Positions 34,998 to 42,030 of a stretch of DNA of 64,000 bases are shown here, piece after piece; position 1 is the stretch's first letter; every line of letters begins with the position of its first letter. The DNA lies in NCBI RefSeq assembly GCF_900107975.1, contig NZ_FNVF01000006.1, positions 186,001-250,000 of the forward strand. Direction: 5' to 3'. The translations under genes and the position numbers were made by a program. The stretch is from Paenibacillus sp. UNC499MF (GTDB taxonomy: Bacteria; Bacillota; Bacilli; Paenibacillales; NBRC-103111). Below the pieces are notes generated by a model. It was not told the DNA's origin. It did no database searches and worked only from the letters and a program-made list of their open reading frames with translations.

Positions 34998-35252
34998 TTG
35001 TCTCAAAGAGAGGTTTCCAAGCTCTCAGGTATAAACAACAAAACTATAAGCGGTTATGAAAACAATGTCAGTGAACCCGATTTATTGACGATATCTAAGC
35101 TTGCTTCTATTTATGGAGTGTCGGTAGATTGGATTATTAATGGTGTACATTTTAAAAACGATAACTACAATGGTGCTTTAGAAGAACAATTAAAGCATTC
35201 AAGAGAATTATTGTTGAAATTTAAAGAGTTGGCTGAGCAAATAAAAGTCTGA
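34998..35252 (+). CDS. Second XRE-family DNA-binding protein; true start unresolved
   Basis: From TTG 34998 the product is 84 residues, but it then lacks helix 1 of the DNA-binding domain. The missing part is encoded directly upstream in the same frame (HFRLKKSRELKGLSQREVSK), open back to a stop at 34935-34937 with no ATG, GTG, TTG or other near-cognate start. It overlaps the end of the first XRE gene, which contains an A6 run (34946-34951). One skipped base there would fuse both domains into a tandem regulator; otherwise this is a broken gene. The remainder (INNKTISGYENNVSEPDLL, VSVDWIINGVHF) is intact. Confidence 0.6.
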   Translation: MSQREVSKLSGINNKTISGYENNVSEPDLLTISKLASIYGVSVDWIINGVHFKNDNYNGALEEQLKHSRELLLKFKELAEQIKV

Positions 35253-35278
35253 TTTCATATGTAAAGGAGTTGATAGGC

Positions 35279-35731
35279 TTGAGCATTAAGCATGTGATCA
35301 TATCAAAACCAAATGATGACAATGGATTTAGCACATTGGAGTGCGGTCATTGTGGAGAACAATTTAAGTTAATGCTTGAAGATATTGAAGAGGATATAGT
35401 TGAAATCTATTGCCCTTATTGTGGTCTTGTGAGTCCTAAAGAAGCATTTGTTCCACAAGATATTGTAGAGCATGCAAAAACGATTGCCGAAAATGAAATG
35501 AACAATATAATGAAAGATCTCGTAAAGGATATGGAAAAAATGTTCAAGGGTAATAAAAACATCAAGTTTACAAAAGGCAAATCTTTAACAAACAAAGAGC
35601 CGAGAATTTTAGCTGAAAATAATGAAGAATTGCAGCAATATAAAATGCTTTGCTGTGATAAGTCTGTGAAACTTGATATTGTAGCTGTTAATAGCTCCTT
35701 AGTATATTGTCCATTTTGCGGGGTGTTATAG
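35279..35731 (+). CDS. Protein with two zinc-ribbon halves, unknown function
   Basis: 150 residues from TTG 35279 (AAGGAG 9 bases upstream). Cys pairs CGHC (near 22-25) and CPYC (near 47-50) make one zinc ribbon; MLCCDK and CPFC at the C-terminus make a second. Between them lies a charged helical segment (EHAKTIAENEMNNIMKDL). Such proteins often bind nucleic acid or bridge partners. It directly abuts the next gene (TAG then TTG), so the two are probably co-produced. Confidence 0.7.
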   Translation: MSIKHVIISKPNDDNGFSTLECGHCGEQFKLMLEDIEEDIVEIYCPYCGLVSPKEAFVPQDIVEHAKTIAENEMNNIMKDLVKDMEKMFKGNKNIKFTKGKSLTNKEPRILAENNEELQQYKMLCCDKSVKLDIVAVNSSLVYCPFCGVL

Positions 35732-36526
35732 TTGAAAATATTAATAGGCAAAAAAGAATTCAAAAAAATCAATGCTGATTTTAGAAGAGTCTCCTCCGAT
35801 CTACTTAATTCTCAAGATATAGATGAAGCGCTTCGTTTATTAAAAATTTTCCTAAACTATATAGATAATCAACCCCTGATCAAAGATTTCATTTTGAAAA
35901 ATGAGGTTGTTACATACGATATGAAAACAGTTATTAATCAGCGTCCTTACATGGAAATATTTCAACTACCTTTAGATAAAAGCGAAGAGATATCTTATAT
36001 ATATCAGTTGTTGAAATACGTCGCGCAGAATAATAGAGATTATAGAGGCCTGTGCGATGGTTATTCTGACACATATAGTAGTTCGGTATTAAAGTTCAAT
36101 AGTATGGTAACAAAGAGACTTTACACGAGTATTGCCGATTACCTTGGAGGGATTGCTATAGATATGGAATATGACCAAAACAGTAATTCAGGAATTAAAA
36201 TTGAGGGAAATGTTGGGCAGCTTAATTTTGCACAGACAGGCGGAGTAGTAAATGCAGTGCAAGACAATAATAGCGAAATGGATCTTATGCGGTTGTCTCA
36301 AGAACTCGTGAGGCTACTAAAAGAATCGAACTTACCAGAAGAAGAAAAAGAAGAAGCGATTGATCTAGTAGAAACAGCTACCGATCAGATTGAATCCCAA
36401 AAACCCAAAAGAGGTATTTTAAAAGCTACTTCTGAAAAGCTTTCTTACATAAATACTATTGCCGGTGATGGAACGAGTTTAGCTGAACATGCTAAAAAGT
36501 TCATGGATATTTTAGGTATTGGCTAA
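35732..36526 (+). CDS. Putative conflict-system protein with AbiTii-like C-terminal region
   Basis: 264 residues; TTG start immediately after the previous stop, GGGGTG 7 bases upstream. Residues 1-145 form an alpha-helical domain I cannot assign. Residues about 150-180 (IKIEGNVGQLNFAQTGGVVN) resemble the Asn/Gln/Gly-rich linker found in AbiTii and other phage-conflict proteins, followed by the helical tail typical of them: LPEEEKEEAIDLVETATDQI, SQKPKRGILKATSEKL. The match is from memory of family patterns. No catalytic motif is evident in the N-terminal domain; it may be a sensor or effector-associated part. Confidence 0.55.
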   Translation: MKILIGKKEFKKINADFRRVSSDLLNSQDIDEALRLLKIFLNYIDNQPLIKDFILKNEVVTYDMKTVINQRPYMEIFQLPLDKSEEISYIYQLLKYVAQNNRDYRGLCDGYSDTYSSSVLKFNSMVTKRLYTSIADYLGGIAIDMEYDQNSNSGIKIEGNVGQLNFAQTGGVVNAVQDNNSEMDLMRLSQELVRLLKESNLPEEEKEEAIDLVETATDQIESQKPKRGILKATSEKLSYINTIAGDGTSLAEHAKKFMDILGIG

Positions 36527-36572
36527 TGATGGTTAAAACGCGGACTTCATTCAAATAGAAAGGTATGACTAA

Positions 36573-36683
36573 ATGAAAACAATGTCACAGATTGAATATC
36601 ACATAGATGAATTGCTTAGAGAGAAAGAAACGATAAAGAATCGGCAGATCGAGGAGAAAGTTGATGAATTTACTAATGATTGA
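36573..36683 (+). CDS. 36-residue small protein
   Basis: MKTMSQIEYHIDELLREKET then IKNRQIEEKVDEFTND: a charged amphipathic helix, possibly a coiled coil. AGAAAGG lies 8-9 bases upstream of the ATG. The next small gene starts inside its 3' end, 20 bases before its stop. No family recognised. Confidence 0.45.
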   Translation: MKTMSQIEYHIDELLREKETIKNRQIEEKVDEFTND

Positions 36684-36765
36684 CATGCCGCCCAAAGATA
36701 ACGATGATTTAAAAAGATTACTAAGAATGTTTGCAAAAGATGTTAAGTATATTACACAGCAGTAA
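36664..36765 (+). CDS. 33-residue small protein
   Basis: MNLLMIDMPPKDNDDLKRLL then RMFAKDVKYITQQ, in a second frame overlapping the previous gene by 20 bases. GAGGAG lies 7 bases before the ATG, an excellent site. No family recognised. Confidence 0.45.
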   Translation: MNLLMIDMPPKDNDDLKRLLRMFAKDVKYITQQ

Positions 36766-36772
36766 AGAGGAG

Positions 36773-36952
36773 ATGACTCTTATAGATTGGATTGTTAGCG
36801 AAGGCGGAATCTTTAAAGACGCATTCGATACGGAGTTACGAGTTATTTCAGTTAAAAATTCAAGAGTCCACTATTTGACGCAATATGACGATTTTTTGAG
36901 AGATGCACCAATTAGTACGTTTCAAAAGTGGCTCAATAAAGAAGTAAAATAA
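36773..36952 (+). CDS. 59-residue small protein
   Basis: ATG 36773 follows AAAGAGGAG and starts 7 bases after the previous stop. MTLIDWIVSEGGIFKDAFDT continues to a C-terminal FQKWLNKEVK. Mixed alpha/beta, no family recognised. Third of a run of tiny genes with good ribosome sites downstream of the conflict-type protein. Confidence 0.5.
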   Translation: MTLIDWIVSEGGIFKDAFDTELRVISVKNSRVHYLTQYDDFLRDAPISTFQKWLNKEVK

Positions 36953-36989
36953 AACACGGATTTCATAGTAAAGGAGAGGTAATGGAGCT

Positions 36990-37563
36990 TTGAATAATGC
37001 TGTCTTCTACGATCCGGATCTCGTTAGATCCGCCAATTTGCCCGAGAAGTTAGAGGCATTCTTGATTAAGGAAGGGCTGCCTCTTATCGAGCCCACGGAT
37101 GCCGTCTTGGGCATTAGGTTCCAATCGTTCGCGGATATGGGGCTTGTGTACGATGGCGAAGGCAAGCTATTGCCCATTGGATACGAATGGAGCCTCAATA
37201 TTGGTGCTGGCTCAAGGTTCGGGACATCTACGTTCGTTCCATTCAGCCTCCGGGCAAACAGGATTCGTTAACTCAGATATCCATCTGTTTCTGTTGTTCT
37301 TATCCTGCGTCCGATCTTTTATAGCAAGTCACTCCGAAGATGATCAACCGACGATATGGACCGCGGAGGAAATGCGCGAACGGCTGGCTGCCTTCCAACG
37401 CGGCGAGATCGTCTCGCAGCGTCCGAACCGGCCGATCTTCGACCGTAAGGCGGAGTTGACACGGATGCGCGCTATGTTTGAAGAGAAGGATGCGGCCAGT
37501 CTGGCAGACGAAGACCATTGGTGGAGCCGCGTGCTTGAGCAACTGGAAGACGGATTGCTATAG
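36990..37563 (+). pseudogene. SUKH-4-like immunity protein gene, frameshifted
   Basis: The 5' frame from TTG 36990 reads MNNAVFYDPDLVRSANLPEK, then FADMGLVYDGEGKLLPIGYE, WSLNIGAGS. The +1 frame then continues the protein (GSGHLRSFHSASGQTGFVNS, SIHLFLLFL-like segment, and EDHWWSRVLEQLEDGLL) to 37563. The join lies near 37205-37225 and needs one inserted or deleted base; no homopolymer is there. SUKH-4 proteins are immunity factors for polymorphic toxins. Base composition is visibly higher in GC than the neighbouring island genes, so it has another origin. Confidence 0.65.
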
Positions 37564-37701
37564 GACTTAGAAGACGGGATTGTCCTTCTGAGCAGTAGTA
37601 AAGGTCTCGAGGGGTTGGAGCTGGAGAAGAACCGACGGTTAACGGCTAGGGGGTCCAGCCTTTATTGATTCAAAATAACTGATTTGATGGGGAAACCAGA
37701 G

Positions 37702-37835
37702 ATGAAAGCATATGGTTTTAAAAAAACAATAATCTTGAAGACTATGCAGTTTGGGTTGCCATTCAGAATGAGTTCGGAGTTACTCTGGAACCAAAACTGA
37801 TTATGTTGACGCACTGGAGTAAGTGTATCACCTGA
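37702..37835 (+). pseudogene. Small gene remnant broken at an A7 run
   Basis: ATG 37702 reads MKAYGFKK; adding one A to the seven-A run (37720-37726) continues as NNNLEDYAVWVAIQNEFGVT, LEPKLIMLTHWSKCIT. The continued frame is protein-like and resembles the start of small immunity-type proteins. It stops after 44 codons, so the 3' part is also lost. Confidence 0.4.
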
Positions 37836-37914
37836 GTAGTAGCTTTAAAAGATTGTTAGTTAACGACGGTCGGAATGATATTAATATGCACTGTGTTTAA
37901 ACTTCAAACAAATT

Positions 37915-38073
37915 TTAATTATATACATTAATCAAAGACGTGTAATAATCACCATAAGCATCGATAAGTGAACTTGTCCCGGTATACAAATTCAATACAT
38001 AAGTTCCCTTGTTCAGTACACTTGGTGAAACTAAGGTAGATTGTTGAAGAGATTCCAATAATAGAACTATATT
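37915..38073 (-). pseudogene. C-terminal protein fragment, no start codon
   Basis: 52 open codons ending LNKGTYVLNLYTGTSSLIDA then YGDYYTSLINVYN, preceded by an in-frame stop and lacking ATG/GTG with a site. The beta-rich tail looks like the end of a secreted protein. Probably a relic. Confidence 0.35.
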
Positions 38074-38238
38074 TTACATTAATTAATAATAGCTATATAA
38101 AAACCTGTATTTTACTTGATAAAAAGAAACAAATATGAAAACTAATTAATCAAGCAGCATTTAATGTGAGCCATTTGTAGCCTCACTTTCATAATAAAAA
38201 AGTTGATAAAAAAATATTTTTAAGGAACGAATTACCAC
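38074..38238. other. AT-rich DNA without a gene
   Basis: Nothing supported on either strand; a minus-strand frame across 38161-38391 has no ribosome site and covers the SOS promoter and polymerase relic of the other strand. Confidence 0.4.
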
Positions 38239-38291
38239 TTGATTAAAGAACGTGTGTTTGGTGTATAATGAATAATACAAACGGATGTTCG
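38239..38291 (+). promoter_or_regulatory. SOS-type promoter with two LexA-like boxes
   Basis: TTGATT (38239-38244), a 19-base spacer and TATAAT (38264-38269) form the promoter. AGAACGTGTGTTTG (38247-38260) lies in the spacer and fits the Gram-positive LexA box CGAAC-N4-GTTCG at nearly every position. CAAACGGATGTTCG (38278-38291) lies just after the -10 and fits with one or two mismatches. Two boxes bracketing the -10 would give tight DNA-damage control of the polymerase relic that follows. Confidence 0.65.
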
Positions 38292-38346
38292 TATATAAAA
38301 GAAGAGCAATATATCTTCTAAGAAGAAACCCACTATTATACTTTTC

Positions 38347-38579
38347 GATGCGGTAAGAAAGTGTCCCTGAATAATCGTTATTCAGCCTCACATGTAGACA
38401 TACATAAGAGTTTCAATGCAAATATCAAGCATCAAACCTACTTCAGCAATACAGCGATTTGGTTAGTATCGATGAAATGTTTATTGATCGCACACATACA
38501 CGTTACAACTCTTACCAACTCTGCTGAAGAAATGGAGTTAGAAATCCAAAACAAAATCAGGATTGAAACTGGGCTATGA
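38347..38579 (+). pseudogene. Decayed Y-family DNA polymerase (UvrX/ImpB-MucB-SamB type)
   Basis: Three frames together spell Y-polymerase sequence. Frame 1 (38347-38433): DAVRKCP, stop, IIVIQPHM, stop, TYIRVSMQISSI, where intact homologues have Glu or Asp at the stops. Frame 2 (38465-38520): SIDEMFIDRTHTRYNSYQ, containing the catalytic SIDE(x)F(I/L)D motif. Frame 3 (38520-38576): SAEEMELEIQNKIRIETGL, the segment before the GIG motif. The N-terminal 60 or so residues and everything after ETGL are missing. Two nonsense codons, two frameshifts and truncation make it non-functional. The LexA-boxed promoter just upstream supports identity. Confidence 0.75.
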
Positions 38580-38620
38580 TTTTTTGATTTTGCCGAGGTA
38601 ACTATGAGAGGAGTAAGGAT

Positions 38621-39067
38621 ATGAGTGTAAAGATTGTACAGGGAAATTTAATGGAGGCTACTGAAGATATTATTGGCCATCAGGTAAATTGTACGGGGGT
38701 TATGGGAGCGGGACTGGCTAAATTAATTAAGCGTGACTATCCAGAGGCTTTTAAGCAATATAAACTAGCATGCAGTAACAAAGGAGAGTTATTAGGTCGC
38801 TGTCAGATCGTTTCAACAAAGAATAGAAAATGCATTGCTAATTTGTTTGGACAATACGGATACGGAGTTCAAAAAAGACATACAGACTATATTGCATTGC
38901 GTGGTGCATTAAATGAATTAAAGTCTTTGGCGATGAAGTCAGAACAGTCGATTGCTCTGCCATATAATATTGGATGCGGATTAGCCGGTGGGGATTGGGA
39001 TATTGTAGAACAAATTATTGAGGAAGTTTTCATTGATTACGATGTGGCACTATATAAGTTCGAATGA
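38621..39067 (+). CDS. Macrodomain protein (ADP-ribose-binding, possible ADP-ribosyl hydrolase)
   Basis: 148 residues covering one macrodomain: KIVQGNLMEATEDIIGHQVN, GVMGAGLAKLIKRDYPEAF (phosphate-binding loop), and LPYNIGCGLAGGDWDIVEQI (second loop). It is of the ALC1-like/Poa1p branch, which includes enzymes removing ADP-ribose from proteins or nucleic acids and antitoxins such as DarG. No ADP-ribosyl transferase partner is encoded beside it, so role is open. GAGAGGAG precedes the ATG by about 10 bases. Confidence 0.88.
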   Translation: MSVKIVQGNLMEATEDIIGHQVNCTGVMGAGLAKLIKRDYPEAFKQYKLACSNKGELLGRCQIVSTKNRKCIANLFGQYGYGVQKRHTDYIALRGALNELKSLAMKSEQSIALPYNIGCGLAGGDWDIVEQIIEEVFIDYDVALYKFE

Positions 39068-39118
39068 ATGTAGGAAAAATATCGGGAAATGCGCTTTCCA
39101 ATTGCTTAAAAAGCAAAG

Positions 39119-39149
39119 AAAGCAGGGTATAAACCCCTTGCTTTTTTTA
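39119..39149 (+). terminator. Intrinsic terminator of the macrodomain gene
   Basis: AAAGCA-GGG and CCC-CT-TGCTTT pair around TATAAA with seven T after the stem. Confidence 0.75.
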
Positions 39150-39269
39150 TTTTAGAGTGTTAATATTTCAATTACAGTTAAGTGTCCTAACCGTAAAAAT
39201 TTGGCAGGGTTCAGCAACGAAACGACTGCCAAAGGTTACCAAAAGGACATACGAAATTGAATATTGAAC

Positions 39270-39405
39270 CTTCGGGGTAGGGTGAAAGTCCCAACCGGCG
39301 GTGATGGGTACGCAAGTACCTTAAGCCCGCGACTCCCGGCTGTTATGGCCGGGACTGACTTGGTGCAACTCCAAGGCCGACGGTAAAGTCCGGATGGGAG
39401 AAGGT
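39270..39405 (+). ncRNA. FMN riboswitch (RFN element)
   Basis: All hallmark boxes are present in order: CTTCGGGGTAGGGTGAAAGT, CCCAACCGGCGGTGAT, AGCCCGCGA, then CAACTCCAAGGCCGACGGTA and AAGTCCGGATGGGAGAAGG. The variable stem is ACTCCCGGC...GCCGGGAC. It binds flavin mononucleotide and shuts down expression when FMN is plentiful, here via the downstream terminator at 39452. The regulated gene is an EamA transporter, not a riboflavin biosynthesis operon. Confidence 0.95.
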
Positions 39406-39416
39406 GAAAAGCAGCT

Positions 39417-39444
39417 TCATTAAAATTTACATTTTAATGAAGTC
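39417..39444 (+). promoter_or_regulatory. Hairpin between riboswitch and terminator
   Basis: CTTCATTAAAAT and ATTTTAATGAAG pair perfectly around TTAC. Its place between aptamer and terminator suggests a part in the switch, either as antiterminator partner or stalled-stem; which one cannot be told by eye. Confidence 0.45.
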
Positions 39445-39451
39445 TGTTTGT

Positions 39452-39493
39452 CGATGCCCCCGTTGAAATTCCAGCGGGGGCATCGTCTCTTTT
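39452..39493 (+). terminator. Riboswitch-controlled terminator
   Basis: CGATGCCCCCGTTG and CAGCGGGGGCATCG pair with one G-T around AAATTC, then TCTCTTTT. It is 42 bases before the transporter start. Confidence 0.8.
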
Positions 39494-39534
39494 CAGAAGG
39501 TTCAATTCAAAACATTCCACAGGGGGTTTTTGAA

Positions 39535-40536
39535 TTGGAGAATGCTTTAGGTCTTAACGGAAAGTCCGTTTTAACGAAGGGAAAAGGGATCAACGGCATC
39601 TGGTATGTCGCGCTTGGCGCCACGCTGTGGGGGCTCGATCCGCTTTTCCGCATCCTGCTGCTGAAAAGCTTAACCTCGGCGCAGATCGTGTTCATCGAAC
39701 ATCTGCTGCTCGCCTGCTACGCGCTTCCGGTCCTGATCCGGTACCGCGAACAGCTGACCGGGAAGCTGACGCTCGCTGTCATCGGCGCGCTGCTGTTCAT
39801 TTCCTGGGGCGGTTCGGCAATCGCCACGATTTTGTTCACGTCGGCGTTTGCCCATGGAAGTGCGAATGCCGTGCTGCTTTTACAAAAGCTTCAGCCCTTA
39901 TTCGCGATTACCTTGGCACGCGTGCTGCTGAAAGAAGCGCTGCCGGCCCGCTTTTTTAAATATATCGTTTTCGCTCTCGCAGGCACCTATTTGCTGACAT
40001 TCGGGTTTCAATCCCCGTCGCTGGGCCTGAAAGATCTGGGCACCATGAGCTGTCTGCTGTCGATTCTGGCAGCGATCCTCTGGGGCGGATCAACGGTCAT
40101 GGGCAAATATTTGCTGCAAAAAAATCTCGATTTCCCGATCGTAACTTCGCTCCGGTTTTTACTGGCGATACCGCTCCTCTTCATCGTTCTGATGGCGAGC
40201 GGAGATGCCTGGCAGCTTCATAAAGGAACGGGCGAATGGGCGCTTATTATTGTGAACATGCTGTTCCAGGCGTTTTTCCCGGGACTGATCAGTATGCTGC
40301 TGTACTATAAAGGTTTGTCCTCGACAAAGGCGTTTCTCGCCACAATCGCGGAGCTGTCGTTCCCGGCCGTAGGTGTCCTGATCAACTGGCTCGTATTCGA
40401 TCAGGCTCTGACAATCGGGCAGCTGGTCGGCTTCCTTCTGATCTGGTCCACGCTGTGGTTTATGGGCCGCACTCCGGAAAGTAAAGACGCATCGGGTTCC
40501 GCTGCCAACGAAAAGCTCGACGCCTCGACCGTTTAA
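39535..40536 (+). CDS. EamA-family transporter under FMN riboswitch, candidate riboflavin/flavin transporter
   Basis: 333 residues from TTG 39535 (AGGGGG 8 bases upstream); a longer frame from 39448 would lie within the terminator hairpin. Ten membrane helices in two EamA repeats (ALGATLWGLDPLFRILLLKS starts the first; LSILAAILWGGSTVMGKYLL the second). EamA proteins are drug/metabolite transporters; RibN and ImpX-type EamA members with FMN riboswitches are known riboflavin importers in other bacteria. Riboswitch control makes flavin or precursor transport the most likely role. It is a single-gene unit ended at 40549-40579. Confidence 0.85.
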   Translation: MENALGLNGKSVLTKGKGINGIWYVALGATLWGLDPLFRILLLKSLTSAQIVFIEHLLLACYALPVLIRYREQLTGKLTLAVIGALLFISWGGSAIATILFTSAFAHGSANAVLLLQKLQPLFAITLARVLLKEALPARFFKYIVFALAGTYLLTFGFQSPSLGLKDLGTMSCLLSILAAILWGGSTVMGKYLLQKNLDFPIVTSLRFLLAIPLLFIVLMASGDAWQLHKGTGEWALIIVNMLFQAFFPGLISMLLYYKGLSSTKAFLATIAELSFPAVGVLINWLVFDQALTIGQLVGFLLIWSTLWFMGRTPESKDASGSAANEKLDASTV

Positions 40537-40548
40537 TTCCAACGTGTT

Positions 40549-40579
40549 AAAAAGACTGCCGCTAAGGCAGTCTTTTTTT
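40549..40579 (+). terminator. Intrinsic terminator
   Basis: AAAAAGACTGCC and GGCAGTCTTTTTTT pair around GCTA. Confidence 0.85.
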
Positions 40580-40738
40580 GTGTCTGCTTAGGAGGAGGGC
40601 CTCCCTTTTAGCCAAAAGCCGGCAGTATACAGGCAGGCGAAACCTGTGTTATAGCCGGATTTGCGGAAGAATGCTATGCTGAAACTAGCGGATACCATTA
40701 TTTAACATAACGCAATCCTTATAAATGAGGTGCATCAC

Positions 40739-41788
40739 TTGAAAAGAACGGATTTGCTCGATGAACTTTACGCCCTTCATCCCAATGAGGCTAAAGGTCT
40801 GCTTCTGCAAATGCTGGAGCAAGCGGAGCGTTACGACGAATTGCTGGAGAAAGAGCATACGCTCCAAAAACAAATTTTAGAGATATGGAACGGACACTTG
40901 GCCAGAAAACGGGCGGAAACCGAAGAAAAGCGAGGCCATGTTCACATTGTGATGGGATTGTCCGATGCGGGAGCTTTAAAATGCGCGCTAAACACTCTAG
41001 GCCGTAGGAAAGAGAGCGAGATATTTGCATTCAGCGACTGCTTTTCCGGAGGACCTGTCTCGAAGCTGGAGACGGACGAAGGGCGAAAGTACCGGTTGGA
41101 ATGGATGTCCGAACGTTTTAGGGGCTATATGCACGCCCAATATACGGGAATCCGGCATGGTTTGGATACCGTGCTGGAGACTATACGCGCCATATCTGCC
41201 GAGAAGGAGATTACGATCTGGACGGGCTGGCATGCCCATGAGCAGATCGGGATGCGTCTTGCCCTGGCTGTTCTCCAGGATGCACCGAATCATGTCTATA
41301 TCGGCCATATTTCCGAGCTGTATGAGGGGATAGCCGGCCGTTTCGATCCGGTACCGCATTCCTACGCATTCGGTTTTCTTACCTTGGAAGCGATTGAGGA
41401 AATCGTTCGTCTGCATGAAGAGCGGAAACAGCCTTTGTCCATGCAGGCGCGGCAAGCTTACATCCGGGAATGGGAGGAGCTGTCGGCAACGAAAGCGAAG
41501 CTTCATATTTATTCGGACGGCAAAATAGTGCAGGCTGACGAAGACAGCTATGACGAAGCTCTTATGACGCTCATAGCAAAAATGCAGCTCGGCGAAACGG
41601 GCGGCGAACAGAAATTCATCCCCGCCAGCCGGGTGATAATGGAGGCATTGGAGTGCTGGGAGAACGCCGTTATGGTTGAATTTATCGAATACCGGTTGTG
41701 GACGTTAATTAGCGGCGGGCGGTTGAGGTTCAAAGGTGTGCCGGCGGCCATGCAATCCTACGGAGTGGCTTTGGCTGAGTCACCTTGA
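40739..41788 (+). CDS. DUF1835/DUF3658-domain protein
   Basis: 349 residues from TTG 40739, with GAGGTG 6 bases upstream (in-frame GTG 40730 lies inside that site). A helical start (about 1-60) leads to DUF1835 (HVHIVMGLSDAGALKCALNT, FSDCFSGGPVS, IWTGWHAHEQIGMRLALAVL) and a C-terminal DUF3658-like part (MVEFIEYRLWTLISGGRL). The fold is predicted to be enzyme-like with conserved His and Asp, but no activity is established. Stand-alone gene. Confidence 0.8.
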   Translation: MKRTDLLDELYALHPNEAKGLLLQMLEQAERYDELLEKEHTLQKQILEIWNGHLARKRAETEEKRGHVHIVMGLSDAGALKCALNTLGRRKESEIFAFSDCFSGGPVSKLETDEGRKYRLEWMSERFRGYMHAQYTGIRHGLDTVLETIRAISAEKEITIWTGWHAHEQIGMRLALAVLQDAPNHVYIGHISELYEGIAGRFDPVPHSYAFGFLTLEAIEEIVRLHEERKQPLSMQARQAYIREWEELSATKAKLHIYSDGKIVQADEDSYDEALMTLIAKMQLGETGGEQKFIPASRVIMEALECWENAVMVEFIEYRLWTLISGGRLRFKGVPAAMQSYGVALAESP

Positions 41789-41983
41789 TAGGAAAAAACT
41801 TTTCGTCTGTAATGGAGTGGACGCGAAACCCGGGGCTTGAAAAACGACGGCGGCAGTCCGATAAGGTTCCCACGCATGCCCAAGGAAACCGCGCAAATCC
41901 GAAATTGTTCCGACAGGGTAAATCCCGGGGGACGATCCGTCCCTGCATGGTCAGCCGTATCCCGCGCATTGCCCCGGCAGCAG

Positions 41984-42023
41984 AAAAAAACAGGTTCCCG
42001 TATTCTACGGGAACCTGTTTTTT
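41984..42023 (-). terminator. Terminator of motAB
   Basis: ACAGGTTCCCGT and ACGGGAACCTGT pair around ATTCT, flanked by A7 and T6. It follows the motB stop on the minus strand by 8 bases. Confidence 0.85.
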
Positions 42024-42030
42024 AATAAAG

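Noticed and set aside
38161-38391. Minus-strand 76-codon frame over the polymerase relic
   Set aside because: No ribosome site; it overlaps the LexA-boxed promoter and Y-polymerase segments on the plus strand, which explain the sequence better.
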